Shown in pieces: positions 57,543-64,000 of a stretch of 64,000 bases of DNA. Below the pieces are notes generated by a model. It had not been told where the DNA came from. It saw only the letters and a program-made list of their open reading frames with translations, and did not search any database. This stretch comes from Lascolabacillus massiliensis (GTDB lineage: Bacteria > Bacteroidota > Bacteroidia > Bacteroidales > Dysgonomonadaceae): NCBI RefSeq assembly GCF_001282625.1, contig NZ_CTEJ01000002.1, forward strand, positions 1,552,501 to 1,616,500, in the 5' to 3' direction. The position numbers and the translations under genes were made by a program. How positions within the stretch are numbered: the stretch's first letter is position 1; the number at the start of each line of letters is the position of its first letter.

Positions 57543-58469
57543 TTAATTTTTAAAGATAAGATTTTCATTCTTAATTTTATGCACTATCGCATCTAAAATT
57601 CCATTTATAAAAGTACCGCTCTTAGGAGTACTGTATGATTTTGCGATATCAATATACTCATTCAGCGAAACACTGGTAGGGATCGATTCAAAAGTAAAAA
57701 TCTCGGCAAGAGCCACCTGCATTATAATAAGATCCATCACAGCAATCCTCTCGAAATCCCATTTATCTGTATTCTCCTCAATAAGATCCCTGAATTTTTT
57801 CTCCCCAAGGATAGTCTCATGCAGAAGTTTCAGTGCATACTCCTTATCCTCCTCATCCTTAAACATTGGTAGAAGCGGTTGGTCAGCCCCCTTATTTTCA
57901 TTAAATCTCTTTATTGTTTTGAGCACGAACGACTGAATAATCTCTATATCATCATTCCAGTATATACATTCATCCTCAAGGAGATCGTATAGCTCCTCAC
58001 TTCCGCATATAAACTGCTTAAATACCTTTCTCCAGAACTCCCTGTCCTCATCGTATGTTGGCGCTTGAATCTGAGAATAGTTCTTATATGTTTCCGATTC
58101 CAGAATAACCTCCAGCAGGTTTTTAACATATGACTCATTCTCTTCCCACGATTGTGGTCTGTCGAGGTTATACTTCTGCAGCTGCTTGTTGTCGCTCAGC
58201 TGTATTATGAACTTGTTCTCAAGAAGATTCATGTTTGGATTCAGATCCTCTTCTGAAGGAAGGAACTTATTCTTTTTAGCCTCCACTCTCTGTTCGTACG
58301 CCTTAGTTACTTCCAGCATCAGCTGCAGCATGTAATAATAAAGATCGTATGATTTTTGTAACCCGAACAACAGCTCTTTTTCAGCTTTTCTTAAATCTCT
58401 ATTCGTATTTTGATACCATGAGTAGACTAACTGAACAGTCCTTATACGAATTAAATTTCTGTTTATCAT
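57543..58469 (-). CDS. nusB: Transcription antitermination factor NusB (long Bacteroidetes form)
   Basis: A 308-residue protein whose C-terminal third (about 190-308) is a NusB domain: FRDLIEENTDKWDFERIAVMDLIIMQVALAEI and VSLNEYIDIAKSYSTPKSGTFINGILDAI. The N-terminal part, opening MINRNLIRIRTVQLVYSWYQ, is a helical extension usual in Bacteroidetes, about twice the length of E. coli NusB. The ATG at 58469 is used; a longer ORF start at 58517 lies inside the promoter box at 58522-58514. Confidence 0.93.
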   Translation of the reverse strand: MINRNLIRIRTVQLVYSWYQNTNRDLRKAEKELLFGLQKSYDLYYYMLQLMLEVTKAYEQRVEAKKNKFLPSEEDLNPNMNLLENKFIIQLSDNKQLQKYNLDRPQSWEENESYVKNLLEVILESETYKNYSQIQAPTYDEDREFWRKVFKQFICGSEELYDLLEDECIYWNDDIEIIQSFVLKTIKRFNENKGADQPLLPMFKDEEDKEYALKLLHETILGEKKFRDLIEENTDKWDFERIAVMDLIIMQVALAEIFTFESIPTSVSLNEYIDIAKSYSTPKSGTFINGILDAIVHKIKNENLIFKN

Positions 58470-58513
58470 TTTATGAATGAACTTATTTCTTAAGCAATAG
58501 CTTATAATGAGTT

Positions 58514-58522
58514 GCAAAAGTA
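58514..58522 (-). promoter_or_regulatory. Promoter -7 box of the nusB-yajC-ybbR-coaE unit
   Basis: TACTTTTGC on the minus strand, 44 bases before the nusB ATG. Confidence 0.6.
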
Positions 58523-58774
58523 GTTATTTTTTTCGGTATTAAATATACAAAAAATCAAAAGGTTGTTATAGATTGGTTTATATTTCATTAGTGATTGGTG
58601 GAATACTTGTAAACTAACTTGATATTGATGTTAGTATTGTTGAAATGTTTTATCATGGTTGCAGTGTGTACAAGTATGTCTGCTATCCCTGGTTGTATAT
58701 GGTTCCAAATATGGCATTTTAAATTTTATCATAATATTACAAGTGGTTTACTTACTCTTTCTTTTTTTATGTAT

Positions 58775-58879
58775 AAAGTGTATAAAGTGTAGGTGTATTA
58801 TATACTAATTAGTAAATAAAGTAGTAATGTAATAGCGTCAAATATTATAGTTCATTTTCACCTACACCTCGTACACTTT
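58775..58879. repeat. Imperfect 21-bp inverted repeat with 63-base spacer
   Basis: AAAGTGTATAAAGTGTAGGTG (58775-58795, shown by its two halves AAAGTGTA and GTGTAGGTG) faces CACCTACAC...TACACTTT (58859-58879). Seventeen of 21 positions pair; the four mismatches are all in the centre. It lies in the gene-free region and could be ends of a small element or a large hairpin. Confidence 0.65.
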
Positions 58880-59263
58880 CATCACCTAATATTAAATATG
58901 CTACCAATGCATGACTCTTACGGACTACTTTAATCCCTGATTTTCTTAAATTGGAAGTAAACATACGTTATGTCAATATATATAGTTTATTCGTTACACA
59001 AAATATATGATATTGCTCATATATAGTTGCCATATTATTGATAGACTGGCATTTCACAAATATACCAAAAATTACGATATTTAGCAAGCTAGTACTGCAT
59101 GAATTCCGCCCCCACAGCTATTCTTATCAGTTGTTAAAAATAAAAACATTGATTATCAATTACATATAGCAGCTCCCTTTTTTCAGAAAATTATTCTTAG
59201 TGTAAACCTATTTAAGGACTATACATAGCTAAAGCTACTCCGTACCAAGTCCGAATCCTCTTC

Positions 59264-59310
59264 ATATCCTCCTCATATTCACTTTATATCCTCCTCATAA
59301 AAATATGAGG
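59264..59310. repeat. Two direct repeats of ATATCCTCCTCATA and a CCTCATA hairpin
   Basis: The 14-base unit occurs at 59264-59277 and 59286-59299. The second copy ends in CCTCATA (59293-59299), which pairs with TATGAGG (59304-59310) across a four-base loop. No T run follows. They lie 70-115 bases before the DUF6266 gene and may be regulatory. Confidence 0.5.
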
Positions 59311-59379
59311 TGGATAGAGATTAGGTGTTGCTAATATGCATAATAATAGGTATATTGTAATGAATAATAATTAAATATT

Positions 59380-60036
59380 ATGGGTATAGTAGACTTAAAA
59401 AAATTAGGTCTGATTTCTGGTAAATTAGGACCTTATGTTGCTTATGTGAGTAAAGATGGGAAGCAAATATTAAGGAAACATGTAATTCCAAAAGATCCCA
59501 AAACACCTAAACAGTTAGCTTACAGAATGAGATTTGGGATGGTGAATAAATCTCTTTCGCCATTAAACAGGGTAATTAAAAAAGGTTTTTTAAATACAGA
59601 TAACGCTTATAGAAAAGCAGTATCGAAAGCATTAAACAATGCTGTCATAGGTGAATATCCTGAGTACAAACTTGATTATAGTAAGATTCAGGTAGCCGAA
59701 GGTAAATTGCAACTTCCCACTTTTGTTTCAGTAAATGTTGACAGTAATACAAAGTTAGCTACAGTTAATTGGAATCCGGAACCGATTTTTGATACTTATC
59801 CCGGCAGAGAAGATGACCGTGTTAATATTGTGTGCTTAAATGAATCAACACCCGAAGCTGTTTGCTTTCACAATAGTGCCAAACGTTCAAAGGGCACTGC
59901 AACAATTGATTTAAGTTCTAAAATGGTTATTAATAAGCTTTGGAGCATAAAAGATCTGCATTTTTGGCTTTATTTGAGTACATATGACATAACACAAAAT
60001 TCAGATAGTATATATATTAAATGTACAGAAAAATGA
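59380..60036 (+). CDS. DUF6266 family protein
   Basis: A 218-residue protein opening MGIVDLKKLGLISGKLGPYV, with KDPKTPKQLAYRMRFGMVNKSLSPLNRVIKKGF in the first third and a beta-rich second half (LATVNWNP, ATIDLSSK). This is the layout of DUF6266 proteins, which are known only from Bacteroidetes-type genomes, often in several copies and without a known role. There is no signal peptide or membrane segment. It stands alone next to the long gene-free region and faces mltG; no clear promoter or terminator was found. Confidence 0.8.
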   Translation: MGIVDLKKLGLISGKLGPYVAYVSKDGKQILRKHVIPKDPKTPKQLAYRMRFGMVNKSLSPLNRVIKKGFLNTDNAYRKAVSKALNNAVIGEYPEYKLDYSKIQVAEGKLQLPTFVSVNVDSNTKLATVNWNPEPIFDTYPGREDDRVNIVCLNESTPEAVCFHNSAKRSKGTATIDLSSKMVINKLWSIKDLHFWLYLSTYDITQNSDSIYIKCTEK

Positions 60037-60108
60037 AAACCATAAAACATTATAGTTACTGATTCATTTATTCTTAGATTTTCATGAGCCATTTGTAAGG
60101 AATATCTT

Positions 60109-61137
60109 TCAATAAATCCTCCTCTCATTCAATGCCCTCTGGTATGCTCTCGCATTTCTGGCGTGCTCGGCATGTGTAACAGCAAAGTTGTGACGGCCCG
60201 AGAGATCATCTTTTGCGCACATGAAAAGGTAGTTGTGACTTACGGGGTTGAGTACTGCATCTATTCCCTGTATAGAGGGTATCCTGATTGGACCGGGGGG
60301 CAGTCCGTCGTTCTTGTAGGTGTTGTATGGCGATTCAACTTCGAGGTGCTTGAAGAGGATCCTGCGAAGGGTGGGATCGCCAACGGCAAACTTTACGGTG
60401 GGGTCGGCCTCCAGGCGCATGCCTCGTTTTATGCGGTTGAGGTATAGTCCGGCAACTATTGGATATTCATCTGCATAGGTTGCCTCTTCTTCAACTATGG
60501 ATGCAAGGGTTGATACCTCCAGAGGGGTGAGGCCTATCTCTTCGGCTCTCTTTTTGCGGTTGCTGTTCCAGAATGCATCGTACTCTTTTTTCATCCTGTC
60601 GGTTAGTCCTTTTACACTCGTGTCCCAATACACCTGGTAGGTGTTGGGGATAAACATGGCTCCAAAGGTTTGACTGTTGAATCCATATCCTGCTGCTATA
60701 TCGGGGTTGGTTAGTGCTTCCAAAAGCGAGAGGCTGTCGGCCATAAGCTGGCTAGAAAGTCGCCCTGCCAGGCTTTCCATATTGCGGATATTGTTGAAGG
60801 TGAGGTTTACCGGCTCCTGCACTCCTGAGCGGAGCAGACGTATTGCATCGAGCATGGTGGTGCCGGGTTTGATGGCGTAGCGACCGGTTTTTATGTTGTT
60901 GATGTATTTCATCCTGTCGGCAAGCAGATTGAAGATTCTTTCGTTGGGTATGCCTGCTTTTTCCTGCAGCTGGTCTATCACTTTATCATAGCTCTTCTCT
61001 TCATCTATATATATGTATACCGTTTCGGGATGATCGAACGGTTTGAAGATTGCATTGTAGGTGTATATACCGGCTGAAATAATGATTAGCAGTAAGATGC
61101 CAGCAGTTAATAGGATGATTTTTGTTCTTTTCTTCAT
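60109..61137 (-). CDS. mltG: Endolytic peptidoglycan transglycosylase MltG
   Basis: A 342-residue YceG-family lytic transglycosylase that cuts nascent glycan strands at the inner membrane. One N-terminal helix (about residues 5-28) anchors it. The catalytic region has LASIVEEEATYADEYPIVAGLYLNRI, with the conserved Glu, and LEADPTVKFA, followed by SPYNTYKNDGLPPGPI. It is a single-gene unit with a promoter box at 61165-61158. Confidence 0.95.
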   Translation of the reverse strand: MKKRTKIILLTAGILLLIIISAGIYTYNAIFKPFDHPETVYIYIDEEKSYDKVIDQLQEKAGIPNERIFNLLADRMKYINNIKTGRYAIKPGTTMLDAIRLLRSGVQEPVNLTFNNIRNMESLAGRLSSQLMADSLSLLEALTNPDIAAGYGFNSQTFGAMFIPNTYQVYWDTSVKGLTDRMKKEYDAFWNSNRKKRAEEIGLTPLEVSTLASIVEEEATYADEYPIVAGLYLNRIKRGMRLEADPTVKFAVGDPTLRRILFKHLEVESPYNTYKNDGLPPGPIRIPSIQGIDAVLNPVSHNYLFMCAKDDLSGRHNFAVTHAEHARNARAYQRALNERRIY

Positions 61138-61157
61138 AATTTACCGACCTAAAACGA

Positions 61158-61165
61158 CAAAAGTA
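61158..61165 (-). promoter_or_regulatory. Promoter -7 box of mltG
   Basis: TACTTTTG on the minus strand, 21 bases before the mltG ATG. Confidence 0.5.
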
Positions 61166-61195
61166 TAAATATTAGGTTTGAAATTGATTGTTTTC

Positions 61196-61228
61196 TTTGA
61201 AAAGTTGAAAACATTCATGTATATTTGC
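61196..61228 (+). promoter_or_regulatory. Promoter of tRNA-Ser
   Basis: A -33 TTTG (61196-61199) and a -7 box TATATTTGC (61220-61228) are 20 bases apart, the consensus spacing. Transcription would start near 61235, about 20 bases before the tRNA. Confidence 0.8.
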
Positions 61229-61254
61229 ATCCGATTTCAGCAAAATTACCAAAA

Positions 61255-61341
<87 letters not shown>

Positions 61342-61379
61342 CTGAAAGGCTTAGCCAAAAACAGCCAAAAGTAAGACAA

Positions 61380-61413
61380 GCCCTGCAAGTTTAATGACTT
61401 GTGGGGTTTTTTT
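61380..61413 (+). terminator. Terminator after tRNA-Ser
   Basis: GCCCTGCAAGT (61380-61390) pairs with ACTTGTGGGGT (61397-61407) with three G-U pairs, followed by a run of T. Confidence 0.85.
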
Positions 61414-61507
61414 ATTTTTCAATTTCATCTTCGCTTAATTGATAAGGATGAATTAGATCATAGTTCCCTTTATTTTACAGAATTTAAGAGTACTACAAAG
61501 ATGCCAG

Positions 61508-61630
61508 AACATTCGTAAATGAAAATAACAGCTTGATGTTTAAGTGTATGATAAAATTGGTTTTTTGCTGTTGGGTTGGGTGATTACAAAAAAATGTTAT
61601 GCGAATGTTTTAAATTTATAAACGAATGTT
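61508..61630. repeat. AACATTCGT / ACGAATGTT inverted and direct repeats at the left flank of the cassette
   Basis: AACATTCGT (61508-61516) is the reverse complement of ACGAATGTT (61622-61630); a near copy GCGAATGTT stands at 61601-61609. They bracket about 120 bases without coding capacity between the tRNA and the cassette boundary. Confidence 0.5.
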
Positions 61631-61631
61631 G

Positions 61632-61639
61632 TATATTAG
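61632..61639 (+). promoter_or_regulatory. Possible promoter of the cassette genes
   Basis: TATATTAG differs from TAnnTTTG at one position, and lies 53 bases before the ATG at 61692, just outside the proposed cassette boundary at 61656. An upstream TTTG is not clear. If real, cassette genes are read from a fixed promoter outside the cassette. Confidence 0.35.
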
Positions 61640-61691
61640 CTTGCGTAAATATGATGTTGGTGGCAATGCTAAAAGACGACACAACAAGACA

Positions 61692-63179
61692 ATGAAAAAC
61701 GAACTAGACGGTTATGTTATATATTGCAAGGACTCTGACAGAGAGACACCTTTGGGTGTTGTTTCTGACAGCTATGACTGCAAAGCTATTTCTGACTATG
61801 TTCCAACTCGTTTAAAAAATTTCTTAGTCGAAATCGAAGACAGAAGATTTTATAGTCATAATGGCATTGACTTTAAAGGTGTGTCTAGAGCACTTGTCGA
61901 AAATTTAAAAGCAGGACGTATAGTTCAAGGTGGTAGCACAATCAGTCAACAGTTAGCAAGAAATATCATTCGCGATACTCGAAAAACAGTAACAAGAAAA
62001 TTAAAGGAAACCATTAAAGCTGTTCAAATAGAAAAGCAATATTCAAAGGACGAAATTTTGAATTTGTATTTCAACAATGTTTACTTTGGCAAAAACATTT
62101 GGGGTTTAAGAACAGCAGGACTATATTACTTTGGTAAAGAAGTAGAAAAGTTGACTCAAACTGAACTGCTCTATTTACTAACTATTTTACGGGGACCAAA
62201 TTACTACTCCAAGAGACCAGAAATTACTCAAAAAAGATATAAAACTTTAAACAGTATTTTGCTTGACCGAAAAGTAATTTCGAAAAACAGATTTCAAAAA
62301 AATCTAAACTCTAAACTCACTGTTTCCGAAACTCAACTTTCAAGTTTTAAAAATACTGCCATTCCATTTATAGCAAATCGAATTGACGATAAAAGAAAGA
62401 CCATAATATCTTCCATTGACTTTAAAACTCAAGAATTCGCTAGAAAATTTGTTTCTGAATCAAAATATCCTGTATCAATCGTTGCGTTGAGAAAAGGTAA
62501 GATTGTTGGCTTTGCTAGCAGTTATGGAACAGATTATCCATTTATTTCAAAATCAAATGTCGGCTCAACTTTAAAACCTTTTTTATATTGCCACCTAAGA
62601 GAAAGTGGAATTTCAGAATTTGAAAAATTTGATGCTCTTAAAAATAATTTATATTGGGAAGTAAGAGAAGTTGGTTATTACAAATCACAGCTTAACATTC
62701 AAGAAGCATTATTTTATTCAAACAATAATTCATTTTTAAATGCGGCAAGTAAGGTTGGATTTGAGACTAACTTAAAATTCTTGTCAGACATTTTTAACAA
62801 ACCAGAAACAGATTTTTTCCCTTCAAGTATTTTAGGTGCTACAAAAAGTGGTATTTCTTTATACGAATTAGCATTAGCTTACTCAAGTTATTTTAATTCT
62901 ACCAGTTTAACTGATACCAAAACTGAGTGCCTTTCAATTCTTAACAAAGTATTTTACGAGAAATTAGGTCTTAGAATTGAAAATGCCTTTCTAAAGACAG
63001 GGACTACTAATGACAACAAAGAAAGATTTGCTGTTTTGGGAAATGCTGACTTGGTTTATGCTATATTAAGAAATGAAAATGAATTAAATGATTTATCAAA
63101 AGAAGGAAGCTTTATGAATCAAATTTCAAGGAATGTTTCTTCAATGTTTAAACCTGATACGAACTTTGTATGGATATAA
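61692..63179 (+). CDS. Compact class A penicillin-binding protein without visible membrane anchor
   Basis: A 495-residue protein with a GT51 glycosyltransferase domain and a transpeptidase domain. GT51 motifs: EDRRFYSHNG (49-58), GGSTISQQLARN (80-91), RKLKE (102-106) and the LYFNNVYFG segment. Transpeptidase motifs: STLK (SxxK, 292-295), SNN (SxN, 343-345) and KTGTT (435-439). All catalytic motifs are intact, yet the N-terminus (MKNELDGYVIYCKDSDRE) has no signal peptide or helix, unlike normal class A PBPs, which are longer and anchored. The ATG at 61692 is preferred to 61626, which lies before the promoter-like box and adds no hydrophobic segment. Its TAA overlaps the next ATG by one base. 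Confidence 0.85.
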   Translation: MKNELDGYVIYCKDSDRETPLGVVSDSYDCKAISDYVPTRLKNFLVEIEDRRFYSHNGIDFKGVSRALVENLKAGRIVQGGSTISQQLARNIIRDTRKTVTRKLKETIKAVQIEKQYSKDEILNLYFNNVYFGKNIWGLRTAGLYYFGKEVEKLTQTELLYLLTILRGPNYYSKRPEITQKRYKTLNSILLDRKVISKNRFQKNLNSKLTVSETQLSSFKNTAIPFIANRIDDKRKTIISSIDFKTQEFARKFVSESKYPVSIVALRKGKIVGFASSYGTDYPFISKSNVGSTLKPFLYCHLRESGISEFEKFDALKNNLYWEVREVGYYKSQLNIQEALFYSNNNSFLNAASKVGFETNLKFLSDIFNKPETDFFPSSILGATKSGISLYELALAYSSYFNSTSLTDTKTECLSILNKVFYEKLGLRIENAFLKTGTTNDNKERFAVLGNADLVYAILRNENELNDLSKEGSFMNQISRNVSSMFKPDTNFVWI

Positions 63180-63802
63180 TGACAATCATAAAAGAAGCAA
63201 ATCCTAACGTTGTAATATTCCTATTGACAACATTTGTTGCATTTATTTCTTGGCTTGTAAAAAGTCTCGTAGAAAAGCCTCTGACTGAATCTAAAAATAC
63301 TTTTACAAAATATTTTGACAAGCGAATTGAGATATTAACTGAAGTAAAAACACGGTTAAATTTCATTGCATACTTTCCTGAAGGAGATGAGAGCTTAGAA
63401 TACAAAAATCAACTTCAGACAATTCTTCTCACAGACGGCAAAGCAGCATATTTAAGTAAAGAAGTATATGACAATGTTTTAAGAATTGCAATAGACCCAA
63501 AGACCGATGAAAAATTGCTCTTGGCGACAATAATAAATATTGACGAAGAACTTTACAAGAAGATTTCAAAGGTTCAAGACGAAATAATATTTTACAGGAG
63601 CTTTTCTAACTATAGTCCTATTAAAAGGTTTGTGGGCATAACAATACTATCATTGCAATATATAATTGCTTTGACTTTAGTATTTTCAACTCTATTTTAT
63701 GTAACAATTCTATTCATTGACAGTAATTTATATCAGAGAATTGGAATTTTTGTAGCAGGAATTTTTGGGATTTATTTGCTAGACAAATGGCTAAAGAGAT
63801 AA
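63179..63802 (+). CDS. Three-helix membrane protein of unknown function, partner of the compact PBP
   Basis: A 207-residue protein not recognised as a known family. It has an N-terminal helix (about residues 10-30, VVIFLLTTFVAFISWLV), a charged central region of about 120 residues (for example NTFTKYFDKRIEILTEVKTR and DEELYKKISKVQDEIIFYR), and two C-terminal helices (about 153-179 and 187-202), ending LLDKWLKR. Its ATG overlaps the PBP stop (TAATG), so the two are translationally coupled and probably act together. It could hold the anchorless PBP at the membrane; this is inference. The end-of-cassette palindrome starts right after its stop. Confidence 0.75.
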   Translation: MTIIKEANPNVVIFLLTTFVAFISWLVKSLVEKPLTESKNTFTKYFDKRIEILTEVKTRLNFIAYFPEGDESLEYKNQLQTILLTDGKAAYLSKEVYDNVLRIAIDPKTDEKLLLATIINIDEELYKKISKVQDEIIFYRSFSNYSPIKRFVGITILSLQYIIALTLVFSTLFYVTILFIDSNLYQRIGIFVAGIFGIYLLDKWLKR

Positions 63803-63942
63803 GAAGCACAGCCACCAACAGCACCTACCCAAAAGTGGCGGTTCAGTGGTTAAATCAAGCTTTGTGCTTCTATCAAAGTTTCTTCTTGGTTGACAGTGAA
63901 TCGCTTCGAAATCGCCACCTTCGGGTAGCTGCAAAACGTTGG
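63803..63942. repeat. attC-like imperfect palindrome at the cassette end
   Basis: Nested pairs on one strand: CCAAC (63815-63819) with GTTGG (63938-63942); AGC (63820-63822) with GCT (63928-63930); TACCC (63826-63830) with GGGTA (63923-63927); GTGGCGGTT (63835-63843) with AATCGCCAC (63910-63918). The central 66 bases are less structured. An alternative pair GAAGCACA (63803-63810) with TGTGCTTC (63863-63870) also exists. Size and order resemble a long attC site. Downstream of 63942 no gene can be called before the window ends. Confidence 0.6.
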
Positions 63943-64000
63943 AAGCAATTTTACCAAACAGAATGTTGAACATAAAAAATATATTTCGATGAAGCTATAA

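Larger units (their letters stand above)
58523..59379. other. Gene-free, A/T-rich intergenic region of about 860 bases
   Basis: No ORF with coding character is visible on either strand. The region holds a 21-bp imperfect inverted repeat (58775-58795 and 58859-58879) and two direct copies of ATATCCTCCTCATA (59264-59277 and 59286-59299) followed by a small hairpin. No tRNA, CRISPR or transposase remnant was recognised. Confidence 0.7.
61656..63938 (+). mobile_element. Putative integron-like gene cassette
   Basis: The left boundary GTTGGTGGCAATGCT (61656-61670) is complementary at 13 of 15 positions to AGCACAGCCACCAAC (63805-63819), just after the last stop codon. The right end continues into an imperfect palindrome that ends in GTTGG at 63938. 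A cassette circularised at GTT would bring these arms together, as in integron attC sites. The payload is visibly more A/T-rich than the neighbours and all on one strand. Canonical RYYYAAC/GTTRRRY boxes match only in the AAC/GTT core, and no integrase is in the window, so this is a hypothesis. Confidence 0.5.

Noticed and set aside
58523..59379. Search for a broken transposase or integrase in the gene-free region
   Set aside because: No stretch in any frame shows coding character or motifs of such enzymes; only short repeats remain.
61342..61500. tRNA-Ser 3' end as an integrase attachment site with an integrated island
   Set aside because: No repeat of the tRNA 3' end was seen in the remaining 2.6 kb and no tyrosine recombinase is in the window; the GTT boundaries explain the right-hand segment better.
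63787..63973. 60-residue ORFs on both strands after the three-helix protein
   Set aside because: Both lie in the imperfect palindrome, which naturally gives mirrored open frames; neither has a start context or recognisable protein.

Overview
The window is chromosomal DNA of a member of the Bacteroidetes, most likely order Bacteroidales. The signs are promoters of the TTTG / TAnnTTTG type, weak or absent Shine-Dalgarno sequences, an aerotolerance (bat) operon, a NigD-like lipoprotein, DUF6089, DUF6242, DUF4294 and DUF6266 proteins, long Bacteroidetes-type NusB, and a DAHP synthase fused to chorismate mutase. Genus cannot be fixed from the sequence alone.

Layout. 1-5.4 kb: DUF2795 protein, dnaE-trxA on the minus strand, DUF1697 protein. 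5.4-7.0 kb: POT-family peptide transporter. 7.1-11.4 kb: Phe/Tyr operon (pheA, aminotransferase, DAHP synthase-chorismate mutase, tyrA) behind a Phe/Tyr-rich leader peptide and two-state attenuator. 11.5-14.7 kb: cyclophilin, LptF/G-type permease, tgt. 14.9-16.5 kb: lipA-lipB. 16.6-25.8 kb: MoxR, DUF58, BatD-like, BatA, BatB, BatC, BatD, BatE and a PAP2 phosphatase. 25.9-27.5 kb: small HTH protein and a DUF2007-USP-USP fusion. 27.6-33.0 kb (minus): DUF6089, uppS, bamA and two Skp/OmpH chaperones, an envelope-assembly cluster. 33.1-38.9 kb: DUF6242 lipoprotein, ribD, then prmC-recX-comF, and pyrE with an SRPBCC protein. 38.9-46.6 kb (minus): GH95 fucosidase, NigD-like lipoprotein, SulP transporter-YgiQ radical SAM pair, DUF4294. 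46.9-52.4 kb: acyl-CoA synthetase, leuS, YitT. 52.4-58.5 kb (minus): FAD/Fe-S oxidoreductase, small winged-helix protein, nusB-yajC-ybbR-coaE. 58.5-61.1 kb: an 860-bp gene-free stretch with an inverted repeat, DUF6266 protein, mltG. 61.25-64.0 kb: tRNA-Ser(GCU) followed by an A/T-rich accessory segment.

Most of the window is ordinary core genome. Two places stand out. First, the segment 5' of pheA contains every part of a ribosome-mediated transcription attenuator: promoter, 18-codon leader with 5 Phe and 3 Tyr codons, 13-bp antiterminator and 11-bp terminator sharing a strand. Second, the right end carries a cassette-like unit. Its left boundary (GTTGGTGGC...) is complementary to its right end (...GCCACCAAC), and the right end forms a ~130-nt imperfect palindrome resembling an integron attC site. 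The payload is a compact class A penicillin-binding protein with all catalytic motifs but no visible membrane anchor or signal peptide, overlapping by one base with a three-helix membrane protein. A second such boundary opens at the right edge of the window. No integrase is visible here.

Start codons were chosen using promoter positions and gene overlaps, because Shine-Dalgarno signals are uninformative in this group. All coordinates and base pairings were read by eye; no search or folding program was run.
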